A DNA stretch of 64,000 nucleotides from Corythoichthys intestinalis. Lineage: Eukaryota; Chordata; Actinopteri; Syngnathiformes; Syngnathidae. Below, in pieces: positions 22,642-34,129 of the stretch. Location of the stretch: positions 51,879,001 through 51,943,000 of the forward strand of contig NC_080400.1 of the NCBI RefSeq assembly GCF_030265065.1. Direction: 5' to 3'. The notes beneath the pieces are model-generated. The model saw nothing but the letters and a program-made list of their open reading frames with translations, was not told the origin of the DNA and made no database searches. A program made the translations under genes and the position numbers. Each line of letters begins with the position of its first letter. Position 1 is the first letter of the stretch.

Positions 22642-23448
22642 TTATTTTTCTATTTCAGTGTCCTGGGATTGCTCTTTTCGTTTGCGGTAGAGGAATACGG
22701 CAAGGACAACTGTGACAATGAAGAGTGTGGTGATAGTGACAACGATTGCAGCGACTGCAGTGGTTGTCAGCAATTGTGGACTGCTCACATTGTTGGCCAG
22801 GGGCAGCGAACAGTCCAGGTGAAGGTCACAGTGTTTGGTGCCCACCATACTTTCCACCGTGCAGCGATAGCTTCCACACTGCCGCTCGGTGATGTTGAAA
22901 TGCATGGTGGCTCCTGTGAGGTCGACAATGGCCTGTGTAGGCATGACCTGATTTCCACTGGTCTTGGACCAGATGTAATGCAAAGGTGGGGTGCCTTGCA
23001 GAGAGCTGCATTTCAGCATCATACTGTTGTCTTCTTCGTCCACACTGCACAGAGGATGACTGGGTGCCTCTATGACTGTCAGGTCTAAGATCTTCTTGTC
23101 CAGTTCTGGTAACTTCTTCACCAGACAGCGGTACATCTCCGTGTCTGACGGACGTACATCTTTGATGACGATAGACGCGTCTCCATTTTGGGGATCGGCT
23201 GATGTGAAGTGGACCCTCCCCTCCATTGGTTTGTACAAATCGGAATACAAGCGGCCGCCAGTAAACCAAATGATGGATTGCTCCACGAGTGAGTCCACGG
23301 TGTGAGTGTACGCACAGGGTAACTGGACACGTGACCCCCTGGCGACGTAGTAGTGGTTCATTGCCTTCTGGATTTCCAGAGGGCATGCTGGACAAATGTT
23401 GAAAAACACTCCCAGGAGGACAGATGGTCAAAAGAGGTGCCACATCAT
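22642..23448 (-). pseudogene. CTX/CXADR-like Ig receptor, copy B (probable pseudogene)
   Basis: A continuous frame runs from the V domain to the tail (ending SQDTEIEK). Three lesions are visible. The first ATG of the intact copies is AAG. The next start at 23448 meets an in-frame TGA after seven codons (LLW changed to LF-stop) inside the leader. A 42-bp in-frame deletion removes the strand with the core V-domain tryptophan (QYTEVLWSIES). Without leader and core Trp, a folded surface protein is unlikely. The 5' exon keeps a good donor (GCAG/GTAAG), but the promoter beyond about 23865 is deleted. Confidence 0.8.
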
Positions 23449-23693
23449 CGCCTTGTATACACCTGCAAGTAAAAGACAAAAACATACTGGAATTAATCAA
23501 ATGTATTTTATGTTTTTTTTCTGTCACTATAAAGCATAGACATCAGCAACCATTTTTTCATTACAAATGTAAAAAAACAATGGAAAACAGAATAACACTA
23601 ACATCAGTTACATGTATTTTGCCTCATTACAAGTTTAAATGTTTTCAGTCATGTTTACATTCTGATGTCTCTCAAAAAAGGAAATAGGATTTC

Positions 23694-23868
23694 TTACCTG
23701 CTTAACTTTAGGAGGGAAGATGCACACCAACGACAGCAACACTTGTCTGCTTCTTTGGCATTTGGTGTACTAATTTATAACGAAAAAACAACTTATTTCG
23801 GAACGAGAAGATCAAAGCATCAAAGAGTTCAAAGGGACCTGTCATCGTGACGTCACGCTATTTGTATT
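23694..23868 (-). promoter_or_regulatory. 5' non-coding exon and CRE of copy B, promoter truncated
   Basis: The donor GCAG/GTAAG is at about 23694-23698 and a perfect TGACGTCA palindrome at 23848-23855. Right after GCTATTTG (about 23865) the sequence switches to Tc1 remnant, so the GC-rich upstream promoter of the intact copies is missing. Confidence 0.7.
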
Positions 23869-23992
23869 GTATAAGTGTAGGCAAAATGATCTGCAATACA
23901 ACTGATAATGATTTAATTTTTTCCCCCAGTCTCTTTTGTGTTTTTTAATTGCAAGCAAAATAAATGAAGATATTACTACCAAAACATTTGTA

Positions 23993-24856
23993 CCCTAATT
24001 TTTGGACTATAAGCCGCTACTTTTTTCCCTCATTTTGAATCCTGAGGCTTATAGTCCAGTGGGGCATATTTGATGATTTATTTGGGTTAATAGGTAACAC
24101 TTTGTTTGACAGCGGCATCATAAGACTGTCATAAGAACGTCATAATTATGAAATGAAACGACACTATCATGGGCATTACTGAATTATTATGACAGATGTC
24201 AAAATGTGTTGCATGTTGCATATTATGTCACTAACTCCATTTATGTCCAGCTCAGATCTTTTACATCCATTCAAAAGTGAGATAATTTGCTGGATGACAC
24301 TAACCGACATCTATTATAAACATTCAATAATGCCTATGACAGTGTCATGTAATTATGACAGTATTATGACACCACTATCCAAGAAAATGTTACCAAATAC
24401 CGTAACTAGCAATTTAGGAAACAACTGGAACAGTAACTGAAGAAATAATTAGCACAGCACATGAATTTTGATTGTTTTTACATCCGTAGCGCCGCAATGC
24501 ATGCTAGGAGGAATGTTGGATGACAACAGTGTTGACAGCAGGTGGCAGCAGAGGTTGACTGTTTCCCCCAAGGGAGCAGTGATAGCCAAATGAGGATTTT
24601 TAAAACAATAAGGCTTTGCACCAAATTGGTTCAAAGCTTAATGGTGGTTCATTTGGTTTCATGACAGTCTTATGATGCCATTGTCAAATGAAGTGTTACC
24701 AGTTAATATCTTTTGGTGTAAATATCCCATGATACAATGAGGACAACTGCGGTTTATAGTCCAGTGCGGCTCATCTATGAATAAATGCCGTTTTCATGTC
24801 AAATTTGGTGGCTGGCGGGTTATAGTCAGGTGCACCTTATAGTCCAGAAATTACGG
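23993..24856. mobile_element. MITE with TA target duplication
   Basis: The ends CCCTAATTTTTGGACTATAAG and, reverse-complemented, CCGTAATTTCTGGACTATAA form a 20-bp inverted repeat with few mismatches. TA is duplicated at 23991-23992 and 24857-24858. Other Tc1 ends in the window read through this site (TTTGTAATTGC). It has no coding frame. A second MITE sits inside it. Confidence 0.8.
24093..24700. mobile_element. MITE nested in the previous MITE, hAT-like
   Basis: Long imperfect inverted ends start GGTAACACTTTGTTTGACA and, reverse-complemented, GGTAACACTTCATTTGACA. The flanking 8-mers GGTTAATA (24085-24092) and AGTTAATA (24701-24708) differ by one base, consistent with an aged 8-bp target duplication. 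It has no coding frame. Confidence 0.75.
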
Positions 24857-24945
24857 TAATTGCAATCATTTTCTGGGAGAAATTGAGCATTATCTGAAAG
24901 AATTGCATGGGTGCCAATACTTTTGGCCTGCACTGTATATAGCAA

Positions 24946-26600
24946 TGGCTGTATTGTGAGATGGTGACCCGGCTGACGTCACATTCACATTCTTCCTCAA
25001 TCCAGGAAGTCACTCATTTTCATGGCGCGGGATTTAAAAAATGGAATAAACAAATCAATCGCGTCCACACACATCCAAGTGGTCCATTTCATTCAGGAGC
25101 ATAAAATACAGCGCGAAATATGATATAAACATGCTTTTTGCTGTCATAGGCACTTTAGGCCTTTTCTGTTACATAAAAACTATGTTAATAAAGTTATACT
25201 TTATTTATTTTAATTATTATTATTCAATGATACAATTATATAAGTTTATCGATATTACATTTTTCTCTTTAACATTAAAAGGAAAAAACATTAAACAGAG
25301 GTGTACTTATAATAATAAAAAAATTATGAACAAATGATACTATTTACATTTGTTGCAGAGAGTTGGGGGGGCGCGAAACATTTACATTTTAACATTTAAT
25401 AGAAAATAATGGAGAAGCACTGGCCTAAGACAAGATGGAGGAAATTATGAACAGTTTACATTGAATGGCAGTACTAGCACACAATATTCATGCTTCCACA
25501 GAGGTAAAAGAAATTCCAGTAAAAATTCTCTTAAAATTACGGAAATTTATTTGGAATTATTCAGAGGCAGCTTACAGGTATATGGTTGCAGGTCTGTCTG
25601 TACGTCTAGGATGCTTTTTATTCTTAGTTGAGTTTGCAGGTTATAGGACACATTAAACGTGGAAACTTTTAAATAATTTATTTTAGTTTTTACTTAACAA
25701 ATACATTTGATCGGGAATGCGACGACTTTTTATATCCGCGGTATAATAATAAAATGCCAAACTTTTTATTTCCTACTCATGTTCGGTCAAAAGACAGTTT
25801 ATGTATAATCCAACACTTAACACATAAACCTTTCAAATCGCAAAATCTGAACAATTTGGAGATTAAAAAAAAAAAAAAAAAAAAGTCCCTCAAAAAAAGA
25901 TAATAAATACATCTAGCTGTTTTTTCAAAGATAGCCCACCCAGTTTTTTTGCTCATCAGTGTCATGTGAGTGAGTGTTGCCTGAGGTTTTCAATAAATTA
26001 CTTATGAAACTAATGTTTAATTATAACATTATAAAACAATTAAAAAATAACTACTGATTTGCTGCTGTGTGGGAGTCTGGCCTCTTAGGGGCAGTGTAGC
26101 GCACATATTATTAAAGTCAAGATTTGATTTTATTAATTTAACTATTTTTTCTAATATTAGGAGGAATATAAGCTTGAAGTAGTGTTGTATCATCTGTCTT
26201 TATAGTTTACTACAGCGTTTGTTTGTAAATATTCTTTATTTGAAGGTGGACCCCTCCATAATTTCTACTGCTACCGAGTTTTATTAATTTTTTTACGTAT
26301 TTATTTATTTTACATTAACTCATGATCAGTCCAGATCAGTTTTCCATTAGGTGTTGAAATAAAGTTGATGTTTTACTTTACAAAATGTGCTTTTTTTTCC
26401 CCCCAAGTGTAACCTTTCAGTTTTCTGTCAATTTCTACATTTATATATGTATTTAAAAAAACACAACCGACATACTAGAAATAACATAGAACTTGTTTAA
26501 TAGATTCAAAAGTGAGATTAAAGTGAGATAAAAATCAAAATGCCATTGCGGTAAAAGATTTAACATAACAAAAAATGTCAACTATTTGTTATCAAACATT
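24946..26600. other. X-related block, spacer and 3' flank of copy C
   Basis: 24946-25155 is the X-related block in minus orientation, 25155-25540 the shared spacer, and 25540-26600 the shared 3' flank of the Ig gene. Non-coding. Confidence 0.55.
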
Positions 26601-26620
26601 AACAAATGAACAACATTGAA

Positions 26621-27461
26621 TTATTTTTCCATTTCAATGTCCTGGTGTTGCTCTTTTCGTTTGCGGTAGAGGAATACGGCAAGGACAACTGTGACAATGA
26701 AGAGTGTGGTGATAGTGACAACGATTGCAGCGACTGCAGTGGTTGTCAGCAATTGTGGACTGCTCACACTGTTGGCCAGGGGCAGCGAACAGTCCAGGTG
26801 AAGGTCACAGTGTTTGGTGCCCACCATACTTTCCACCGTGCAGCGATAGCTTCCACACTGCCGCTCGGTGATGTTGAAATGCAAGGTGGCTCTGTGGGGT
26901 CAACAATGGCCTGTGTAGGCAAGACCTTATTTCCAGTGGTCTTGGACCAGATGTAATGCAAAGGTGGGGTGCCTTGCAGAGAGCTGCATTTCAGCGTCAT
27001 ACTGTCTTTATCCACACTGCACAAAGGCTGACTGGGTGCCTCTATGACTGTCAGGTCTAAGATCTTCTTGTCCAGTTCTGGTAACTTCTTCACCAGACAG
27101 CGGTACATCTCCTTGTCTGACAGACGTACATCTTTGATGGTGATAGATGCGTCTCCATTTCGGGGATCGGCTGATGTGAAGTGGACCCTCCCCTCCATTG
27201 GTTTGTACAAATCGGAATACAAGCGGCCGCCAGTAAACCAAATGATGGGTTGCTCCTCTCGGTCTGCAGATTCGATACTCCACAAGACCTCCGTGTACTG
27301 CTGAGAGTCCACGGTGTGAGTGTACGCACAGGGTAACTGGACACTTGACCCCCTGGTGACGTAGTAGTGGTTCATTTCCTTCTGGATTTCCAGAGGGCAT
27401 GCTGGACAAATGTTGAAAACACTCCCACGAGGACAGATGGCCAAAGGAGGTGCCACATCAT
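26621..27461 (-). pseudogene. CTX/CXADR-like Ig receptor, copy C (pseudogene)
   Basis: Both Ig domains, the helix and the tail are recognisable, but the frame changes twice. A one-base deletion in the leader (five A reduced to four, about 27415) separates the start at 27461 from the V domain. A one-base deletion near 26892, in the DPTGATLHF stretch of the C2 domain, puts the second half of C2 and the helix out of frame. There is also a small in-frame loss of EEDN-type residues between the domains. The 5' exon donor is intact, but the promoter is deleted as in copy B. Confidence 0.85.
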
Positions 27462-27713
27462 CGCCTTGTATACACCTGCAAGTAAAAGACAAAAACATAC
27501 TGGAATTAATCAAATGCATTTTATGTTTTTTTTCTATCACTATAAAGCATAGACTTCACATCACTAATCATTTTTTCATTACAAATGTAAAAAACAATGG
27601 AAAACAGAATAACACTGACATCAGTTGCATGTATTTTGCCTCGTTACAAGTTTAAATGTTTTCAATCAGTCATCTTAACATTCTAATGTCTCTCAAAAAA
27701 AGGAAATAGGATT

Positions 27714-27885
27714 TCTTACCTGCTTAACTTTAGGAAGGAAGATGCACACCAACGACAGCAACACTTGTCTGCTTCTTTGGCATTTGGTGTACTAATTCAT
27801 AACGAAAAAACAACTTATATCAGAATGAGAAGATCAAAGCATCAAAGAGTTCATAGGGACCTGACATCATGACGTCACGCTCTTT
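27714..27885 (-). promoter_or_regulatory. 5' non-coding exon and CRE of copy C, promoter truncated
   Basis: Donor GCAG/GTAAG at about 27714-27720 and TGACGTCA at 27870-27877. The sequence switches at about 27885 to the TATTGTATAAGTGTA stretch also seen after copy B. Copies B and C share this deletion junction, so they descend from one deleted unit. Confidence 0.7.
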
Positions 27886-27914
27886 GTATTGTATAAGTGT
27901 AAGCAAAATGAACT

Positions 27915-28500
27915 ATAATACAATGATTAAATTTTATTTTTTCAGTCTCTTTTGTGTTTTTTATTGCAAGTGTAACGGGTACACATTGTATCTGTTGTGG
28001 AACGTGGAAACCTCCCCGCCGATTTATTCATGTATCAGACCTTTGGAAGGACGCTAACGGCTGTCAGGCCTTTGGAAGGACGCTAACGGCTGTGCCGTTG
28101 GCTCGAGCTTTAATTTGAATTTATTGTCATTTGTCATCATCATCATCAACATCATCATCATCAGCATTAAAATCAACGTAAAAAAAAAAAAGAAAAAAAG
28201 AAGGAAAGAGGAAGAAAATATTTGTTTATCCAAGAAGATGAAAAGAGACATGACAAAGGGAACGGAAAAAAGCCAAAGCTTATCGGGACCCGTCCCCCTT
28301 CCACCAAGGTCGCACAAGCTTACATGAATAAATCGGCGGGGAGGTTTCCACGTTCCACAACGGATACAATTTGTACCCGTTACTCAAGCAAAATAAATGA
28401 AGATAGTACTACCAAAGCATTTGTAATTGCAACCATTTTCTGGGAGAAATTGAGCATTATCTGAAAGAATTGCAGGGGCGCCAATACTTTTGGCCAGCAC
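27915..28500 (+). mobile_element. Tc1-like 3'-end remnant split by a MITE
   Basis: The same short Tc1 end as in the copy B unit, at 27915-27970 and 28385-28500. It lacks the TA-type MITE of the copy B unit and carries a different one. Confidence 0.8.
27971..28384. mobile_element. 414-bp MITE with ~60-bp terminal inverted repeats
   Basis: The ends TGTAACGGGTACACATTG and, reverse-complemented, AGTAACGGGTACAAATTG continue as near-identical inverted repeats for about 60 bp (both contain GGAAACCTCCCCGCCGATTT). CAAG flanks both sides (27967-27970 and 28385-28388). Inside are a duplicated GGCCTTTGGAAGGACGCTAA (near 28040 and 28068) and a CAT-rich run. There is no coding frame. The superfamily is uncertain. 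Confidence 0.8.
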
Positions 28501-30180
28501 TGTATATAGCAATGGCTGTATTGTGAGATGGTGACCCGGCTGACGTCACATTCGCATTCTTTCTCAATCCAGGAAGTCACTCATTTTCATGGCGCGGGAT
28601 TTAAAAAATTGAATTAACAAATCAATCGCGTCCACACACATCCAAGTGGTCCATTTCATTCAGGATAAAATACAGCGTGGAATATGATATAAACATGCTT
28701 TTTGCTGTCATAGGCACTTTAGGCCTTTTCTGTTACATACAAAACAATGTTAATAAAGTTATACTTTATTTATTTTAATTATATTATTATTATTTAATGA
28801 TACGATTATATAAGTATCGATATTACCTTTTTCTCTTTAACATTAAAAGGACAAAACATTAGGCAGAGGTGTACTTATAATAATAAAAAAATTATGAACA
28901 AATGATACTAATTACAGTTGTTGCAGACAATTGGGGGGCGCGAAACATTTACGTCTTCCGGAGGCAGGGTGTAACAGAAAATAATTGAGAAGCACTGGCC
29001 TAAGACAAGATGGAGGAAATTATGAATAGTTAAATTGAATGGCAGTACTAGCACATAATATTCAAGCTTCCACAGAGGTAAAAGAAATTCCAGTAAAAAT
29101 TCTCTTAAAATAACGGAATTTAAAATTATTTAGAGGCAGCTTATATGGTTGCAGGTCTGTCTTACGTCTAGAATGCGTTTTATTCTTAATTGTGTTTGCA
29201 GGTTATAGGACACATGAAACGTGGATACTTTTAAATGATTTATTTTACTTTTTAATTAACAAATACATTTGATCAGGAATGTGACGACTTTTTATATCCA
29301 CAGTATAGTAATAAAATGCCAGTACCAAACTTTTTTACTCATGTTCGGTCAAAAGACAGTTTATGTATAATCCAACACTTAACACATAAACCTTTCAAAT
29401 CGCTAGATCTGAACAAATTGGAGATTTGGAAAAAAAAAAAAAAAATCCCTCAAAGAAAGATAATAAATACATCTAGCTGTTTTTGTCGTAGTTAATTATC
29501 AAAGATAGCCGACCCATTTTTTTGCTCATGAGTGTCATGTGAGTGAGTGTTGCCTAAGGTTTTCAATAAATTACTTATGAAACTAATGTTTAATAATAGC
29601 AATATCAAACAATTTCAAAAATAACTACTGCTTTGCTGCTGTGTGGGAATCTGGCCTCCGAGGGACAGTGTGGCGCACACGATTAAAGTCTAGATTTAAT
29701 TTTATTAATTGAACTACTTTTTCACAAAGGAGGAATATAAGCTTTGAAGTAGTGTTGTATCACCTGTCTTTATGGTTTACTACAGTGTTTGTTTGTAAAT
29801 ATGTTTTATTTGAAGGTGAACTCCATAATTTCTACTGCTAGCGAGTTTTTTTTTTTCTGTATTTATTTATTTTACAGTAACTCATGATCAGTCAGGATCA
29901 AGATCAGTTTTCCATTAGGTGTTAAAATGAAGTGTATGTTTTACTTTACAAAATGTGCTTTTTTGCCCAAGTGTAACCTTTTAGTTTTGTAGTGTGTAAA
30001 ATGTAGTGTGTGAAGTGTATGAAAAAGACAACTGACGTACTAGAAATAACATAGAACTTGTTTAATAGATTCAACACATGAGTAAAGTGAGATTTTAATC
30101 AAAATGCCATAGCGGTAAAAGATTTAACATAACAAACAATGTCAACAATTGTGATAATCACTTATCGAACATTAACAAAT
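28501..30180. other. X-related block, spacer and 3' flank of copy D
   Basis: 28501-28720 is the X-related block, 28720-29100 the shared spacer and 29100-30180 the shared 3' flank of the Ig gene. No coding region is seen. Confidence 0.55.
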
Positions 30181-30193
30181 GAAAAACATAGAA

Positions 30194-31077
30194 CTATTTT
30201 TCTAATTCAATGTCCTGGGATTGTTCTTTTCGTTTGCGGTAGAGGAATACGGCAAGGACAACTGTGACAATGAAGAGTGTGGTGATAGTGACAACGATTG
30301 CAGCAACTGCCGTGGTTGTCAGCAATCGTGGACTGCTCACATTGTTGGCCAGGGGCAATGAACAGTCCAGGTGAAGGTCACAGTGTTTGGTGCCCACCAT
30401 ACTTTCCACCGTGCATCGATAGCTTCCACACGCCCGCTCGGTGATGTTGAAATGCATGGTGGCTCCTGTGGGGTCCACAGTGGTCTGAGGAGGCAAGACC
30501 TTATTTCCGCTGGACTTGGGCCAGATGTAATGCAAAGGTGGGGTGCCTTGCAGAGAGCTGCATTTCAGCGTCATACTGTTGTCTTCTTCGTCCACACTGC
30601 ACAGAGGCTGCCTGGGTGCCTCCATGACTGTCAGGTCTAAGATCTTCTTGTCCAGTTCTGGTAACTTCTTCACCAGAGAGCGGTACATCTCCGTGTCTGA
30701 CAGACGTACATCTTTGATAATGATAGACGCGTCTCCATTTTGGGGATCGGCTGATGTGAAGTGGACCCTCCCCTCCATTGGTTTGTACAAATCGGAATAC
30801 AAGCGGCCGCCAGTAAACCAAATGATGGGTTGCTCCTCTCGGTCTGCAGACTCGATACTCCACAAGACCTCCGTGTACTGCTGAGAGTCCACGGTGTGAG
30901 TGTACGCACAGGGTAGCTGGACACTTGACCCCCTGGCAACGTAGTAGTGGTTCATTTCCTTCTGGAAACGTAGTAGTGGTTCATTTCCTTCTGGATTTCC
31001 AGAGGGCATGCTGGACAAATGTTGAGAGACACTCCCAGGAGGACAGAAGGCCAAAGGAAGTGCCACATCATCACCAT
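30194..31077 (-). pseudogene. CTX/CXADR-like Ig receptor, copy D (probable pseudogene)
   Basis: V, C2, helix and tail are all in one frame. A 29-bp tandem duplication (unit AACGTAGTAGTGGTTCATTT...) at about 30938-30995 sits just after the leader. Reading from the normal start at 31077 (MVMMWHFLWPSVLLG) therefore ends at a stop soon after MNHYYVSRRK. The long frame through this locus uses intron sequence upstream and lacks a leader in frame. One V-domain cysteine (YRCLVKK in the other copies) is YRSLVKK here, which also removes the canonical disulfide. The promoter and 5' exon look intact, so it could still be transcribed. Confidence 0.75.
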
Positions 31078-31552
31078 GTATACACCTGCAAGTAAAAGAA
31101 AAAAACATACTGGAATTATTCAAATGTATTTTAGGATTTTTTTCTCTCACTATAAAGCATAGACTTCACATCAGCAATCATGTTTTCATTATAAATGTAA
31201 AAAAACAATGGAAAACAGTACTGACATTGACATCAGTTAAATGTATTTTACCTCGATACAAGTTTAAATGTTTTCAATCATTCATGTTTACTCTTTAAAT
31301 AAAAACTACACAATTGAGGACAGCATTTTTTCCCCCCCAAGTGTTAAAATAAATGGAAAACACATAAACACTGCCATCAATAACATGTTTTTTTGCATGA
31401 TTACAAGTATAAAAGTTATCAGTCATCTATGCTTAGACTATCAAATGAAATTAAAAGAAAAAAAAGTTAACACTGCACTATTCAGCTTATGTGGAAACAT
31501 GATCAATACAAAACACAATTCCAATGTCTCTCAAAACAAGTAAATAGGTTTT

Positions 31553-31878
31553 CTTACTTGCTTATCTTTAGGAAAGAAGATGCACACCAACGACAGCAAC
31601 ACTTGTCTGCTTCTTTGGCATTTGGTGTAGAAATTCATAACGAAAAAAACACTTATATCGGGAAGAGAAGATCAAAGCATCAAAGAGTTGAAAGGGGCCT
31701 GTCATCGTGACGTCACGCTATTTGTTGACACGCCTCCGCCGCCATGACAGACGGCTTCGTGTACCGCAACTTCCGCTTTATTTCCGCACTTGTGCTCGCG
31801 TTTTCCGGTTTACACGTGCTCTAAATGTCGACACTAGGACGGATAATGGCCTTAAAAGTGTAATTAAACGCACCTTAA
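31553..31878 (-). promoter_or_regulatory. 5' exon, CRE and promoter of copy D
   Basis: Donor GCAA/GTAAG at about 31551-31557, perfect TGACGTCA at 31708-31715, then a CpG-bearing upstream region with GCCGCCATGACAGACGG, ACTTCCGCTTTATTTCCGC (ETS-like) and CGTCGACACTAGGACGG. The block is cut by the piggyBac-like insertion at 31879 and resumes at 33662. Confidence 0.65.
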
Positions 31879-32538
31879 CCCTTGAGAGTCGAAGGACGCG
31901 CCTGCGCGTCCTCAGCGCACGTCGTCTTTGAAGCACCCTCGCGTTTTAATTACGTCACCCACATGCCGTTGGTTGGTCTCGTTTTAAAGTGCGGAAGTTG
32001 CGGTTTACTCTCGTTGTTATTTGAAGTCAATCGACCAACTAAAACGTGAGATATTGTCATTTAAGTTTTATAGTTTTATTGTCCTCTCAAAAAAACATTA
32101 AAACGCTGCATGGATCATTTGTTTATGTCTATATTTCCATCATTTCTTGTCCTTTTTCAAAACGGAAGCTCCATGAAAAAAACACAAATCAAACGAACCC
32201 TTTCGAAGTCACAGTGGAAGCACAAAATGCGTTTTTTTTTTTTATAAATATAACTGCCGTGCGAGGTTCCACCGAACGAGAGGCAGGAGTGTTCTGACGC
32301 AGCGAGGGGGCGAGCGACGGCCGTTTGAATCAAGCAAGCGGGCGAGCGACTTTGTGTGACTTTGAGGATGAACGGAAAACTAAATTTAGCGCAAGCAATT
32401 GTGCTTTTTGATCAACTTGAGGAAGAGGGTGGTCCAAATTCGTCATCATCGTCTTCCTCGGAAGAGTCCTCGAGTGAAGATAGTGACGGATTTGAACACG
32501 TGGGTGACGCCATCGACGAGCAGAGGTAAGCCAACTCG

Positions 32539-32571
<33 letters not shown>

Positions 32572-33657
32572 GCTGTAAAAGTTTCTTTTGATATTGCAAG
32601 ACAAAGTTAATTTTAATGCAATATAAGTGCGTGTTTGTGTATGTAATAATAAAATGTGCATATCAGATCAAAGTATAATTTGTGGTCTTCTTTCTATATG
32701 AAGATTAGGGATGTAGCACATATTCAGCTACGGTATTCTTTCTATTGTCATACATATAGATTTCCATTATTATTTATTGCTGTATGTATTTTTATTTTAT
32801 ACTTTATTATTTTCATAAATACTGACTTTTGTTTCATGTACATTTATAGTGACAATGAAAGTAAAGTGAAATGAAAATGGAAGGGTGGAAAGAGGACCGA
32901 CACCCCATGGAAGTGTGGGCTGTGATGTAGCCCTGTGTCTAATTCCAGGATGAAACTGCTTTTCGGAGTGGCATGCCTGAAAAAAATTTAACTTGTTTAT
33001 TGTAAATATTTTTGAAAATACTTTTTTCCCCAATGTTATATATATATATTTTTTTCCCACAATCAGTCTTCTCAATTTGTGTATATAAATGTGTGTTCAA
33101 GAAGCTTGATTGTGTGTACATAGTTTTCATCAGGTGATGGGCCGCAATACCTAAACTCATAAAGAGATGGCCTCTAAACACTTTTTGTGTTAGATGGTAT
33201 ATTTTTTCACTGTTCTTCACTGTTTGGTCTGCTGTATATAACCTGTTTTGACTAGAGCATGTATAAATGCAAAAAACGCCTATGGCTATACCTGTTGTTT
33301 ATGTTGAATTGTCAAATAAAAGACTATTTATTCTAAATTTTTTTGGTTGAATGTTCATCCTAACATGTTGAATAAATATTACAAAGTTTCAAAACGGTTC
33401 GTTACGCATGTTTGGTTGTCAATTGGACATCAATATTAAAAATTTTGACAAAACGATTTTGGAATTTTTGGTCTTTTTGGGCCCAAAATTATGATTTATA
33501 ATTGGTCAGTGAAGGAAACAACAGTTTGGACATGAAGTTCAAGGTGTCACAAAAAAAGGGACCAAACCAGGCCATCGTAAACAATTCTGTCTTTGAAATA
33601 TAAAGGCAACTTCAAGGGCATGCAAAATCAGACAAAATAGGCCCAGACCTTAAAGGG
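31879..33657 (+). mobile_element. piggyBac-like element, internally deleted
   Basis: TTAA is duplicated at 31875-31878 and 33658-33661, and the ends are inverted repeats starting CCCTTGAGAGTC and CCCTTTAAGGTC. The orphan block at 1.18 kb has the empty site (GCACCTTAAACTTGAAG). TTAA plus CCC ends is the piggyBac signature. Only the first coding exon remains; the DDD catalytic part is missing from the 1779 bp. The element also holds a 29-base T run (32540-32568) and a TATATATATA stretch near 33040. Confidence 0.8.
32368..32525 (+). CDS. Probable first exon of a piggyBac-like transposase
   Basis: From the ATG at 32368 the frame gives 52 codons: MNGKLNLAQAIVLFDQLEE, then a serine/acidic stretch (SSSSSSSEESSSEDSDGF) and IDEQ. 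It ends at a consensus splice donor, CAGAG/GTAAGC, at 32525/32526, and the unspliced frame stops at once. A short acidic, serine-rich N-terminus is usual for piggyBac transposases. The rest of the protein is not found downstream, so this is a leftover exon that cannot give an active enzyme. Confidence 0.55.
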
Positions 33658-33661
33658 TTAA

Positions 33662-34129
33662 ACTTGAAGTGTGGACAGGTATCAAAAATTAGTCGCAAAA
33701 TACCCTGGAGAAAATTATCTGTCCTAGTATAGACATCAGGGCCATGGGTTTTCCTGTTTACACCACACACACCTCCAACAGACAAACAAAAACGCTTAGA
33801 AGAAACATGACAGAATGCACAATGTGATCGCATGAAAACTCCAAGTCAAAGTTATTTGTATTATAGCCATTACTTTTCACAATGTCGTACTTTTGAATTC
33901 TATATCTATGACAATCAGTATGTATATTTTTTAAGCAGTTGCATGGTCATGGTCTAATTTAACCAAAAGAGGGCGACATAACAAACTCAAAATTTTACTA
34001 GCGAAATATTTTTATGTTTGCATTCAGCCACCCCAACACACGCATACACCTACGCACCCACTCTCTTACGATCACGGGGCCTTTCAAAGAAATGTCAAAT
34101 CTCTCAATCTGACTCCAAATCAAGGGATT
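33662..34129. other. Distal upstream block of Ig copy D
   Basis: Continuation of the upstream region after the piggyBac insertion; matches 1186-1659 and 39450-39900. Non-coding. Confidence 0.6.

Larger units (their letters stand above)
23905..24945 (+). mobile_element. Tc1-like 3'-end remnant, with two nested MITEs
   Basis: Only the last ~170 bp of Tc1 remain (23905-23992 and 24857-24945, ending GCCAATACTTTTGGCC). The transposase, L1 fragment and promoter seen in fuller units have been deleted between about 23868 and 23905. The remnant is split by the MITE at 23993-24856. Confidence 0.8.

Noticed and set aside
28121-28170. CAT-rich run in the 414-bp MITE as an independent microsatellite locus
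   Set aside because: It is short and impure, and part of the MITE interior.
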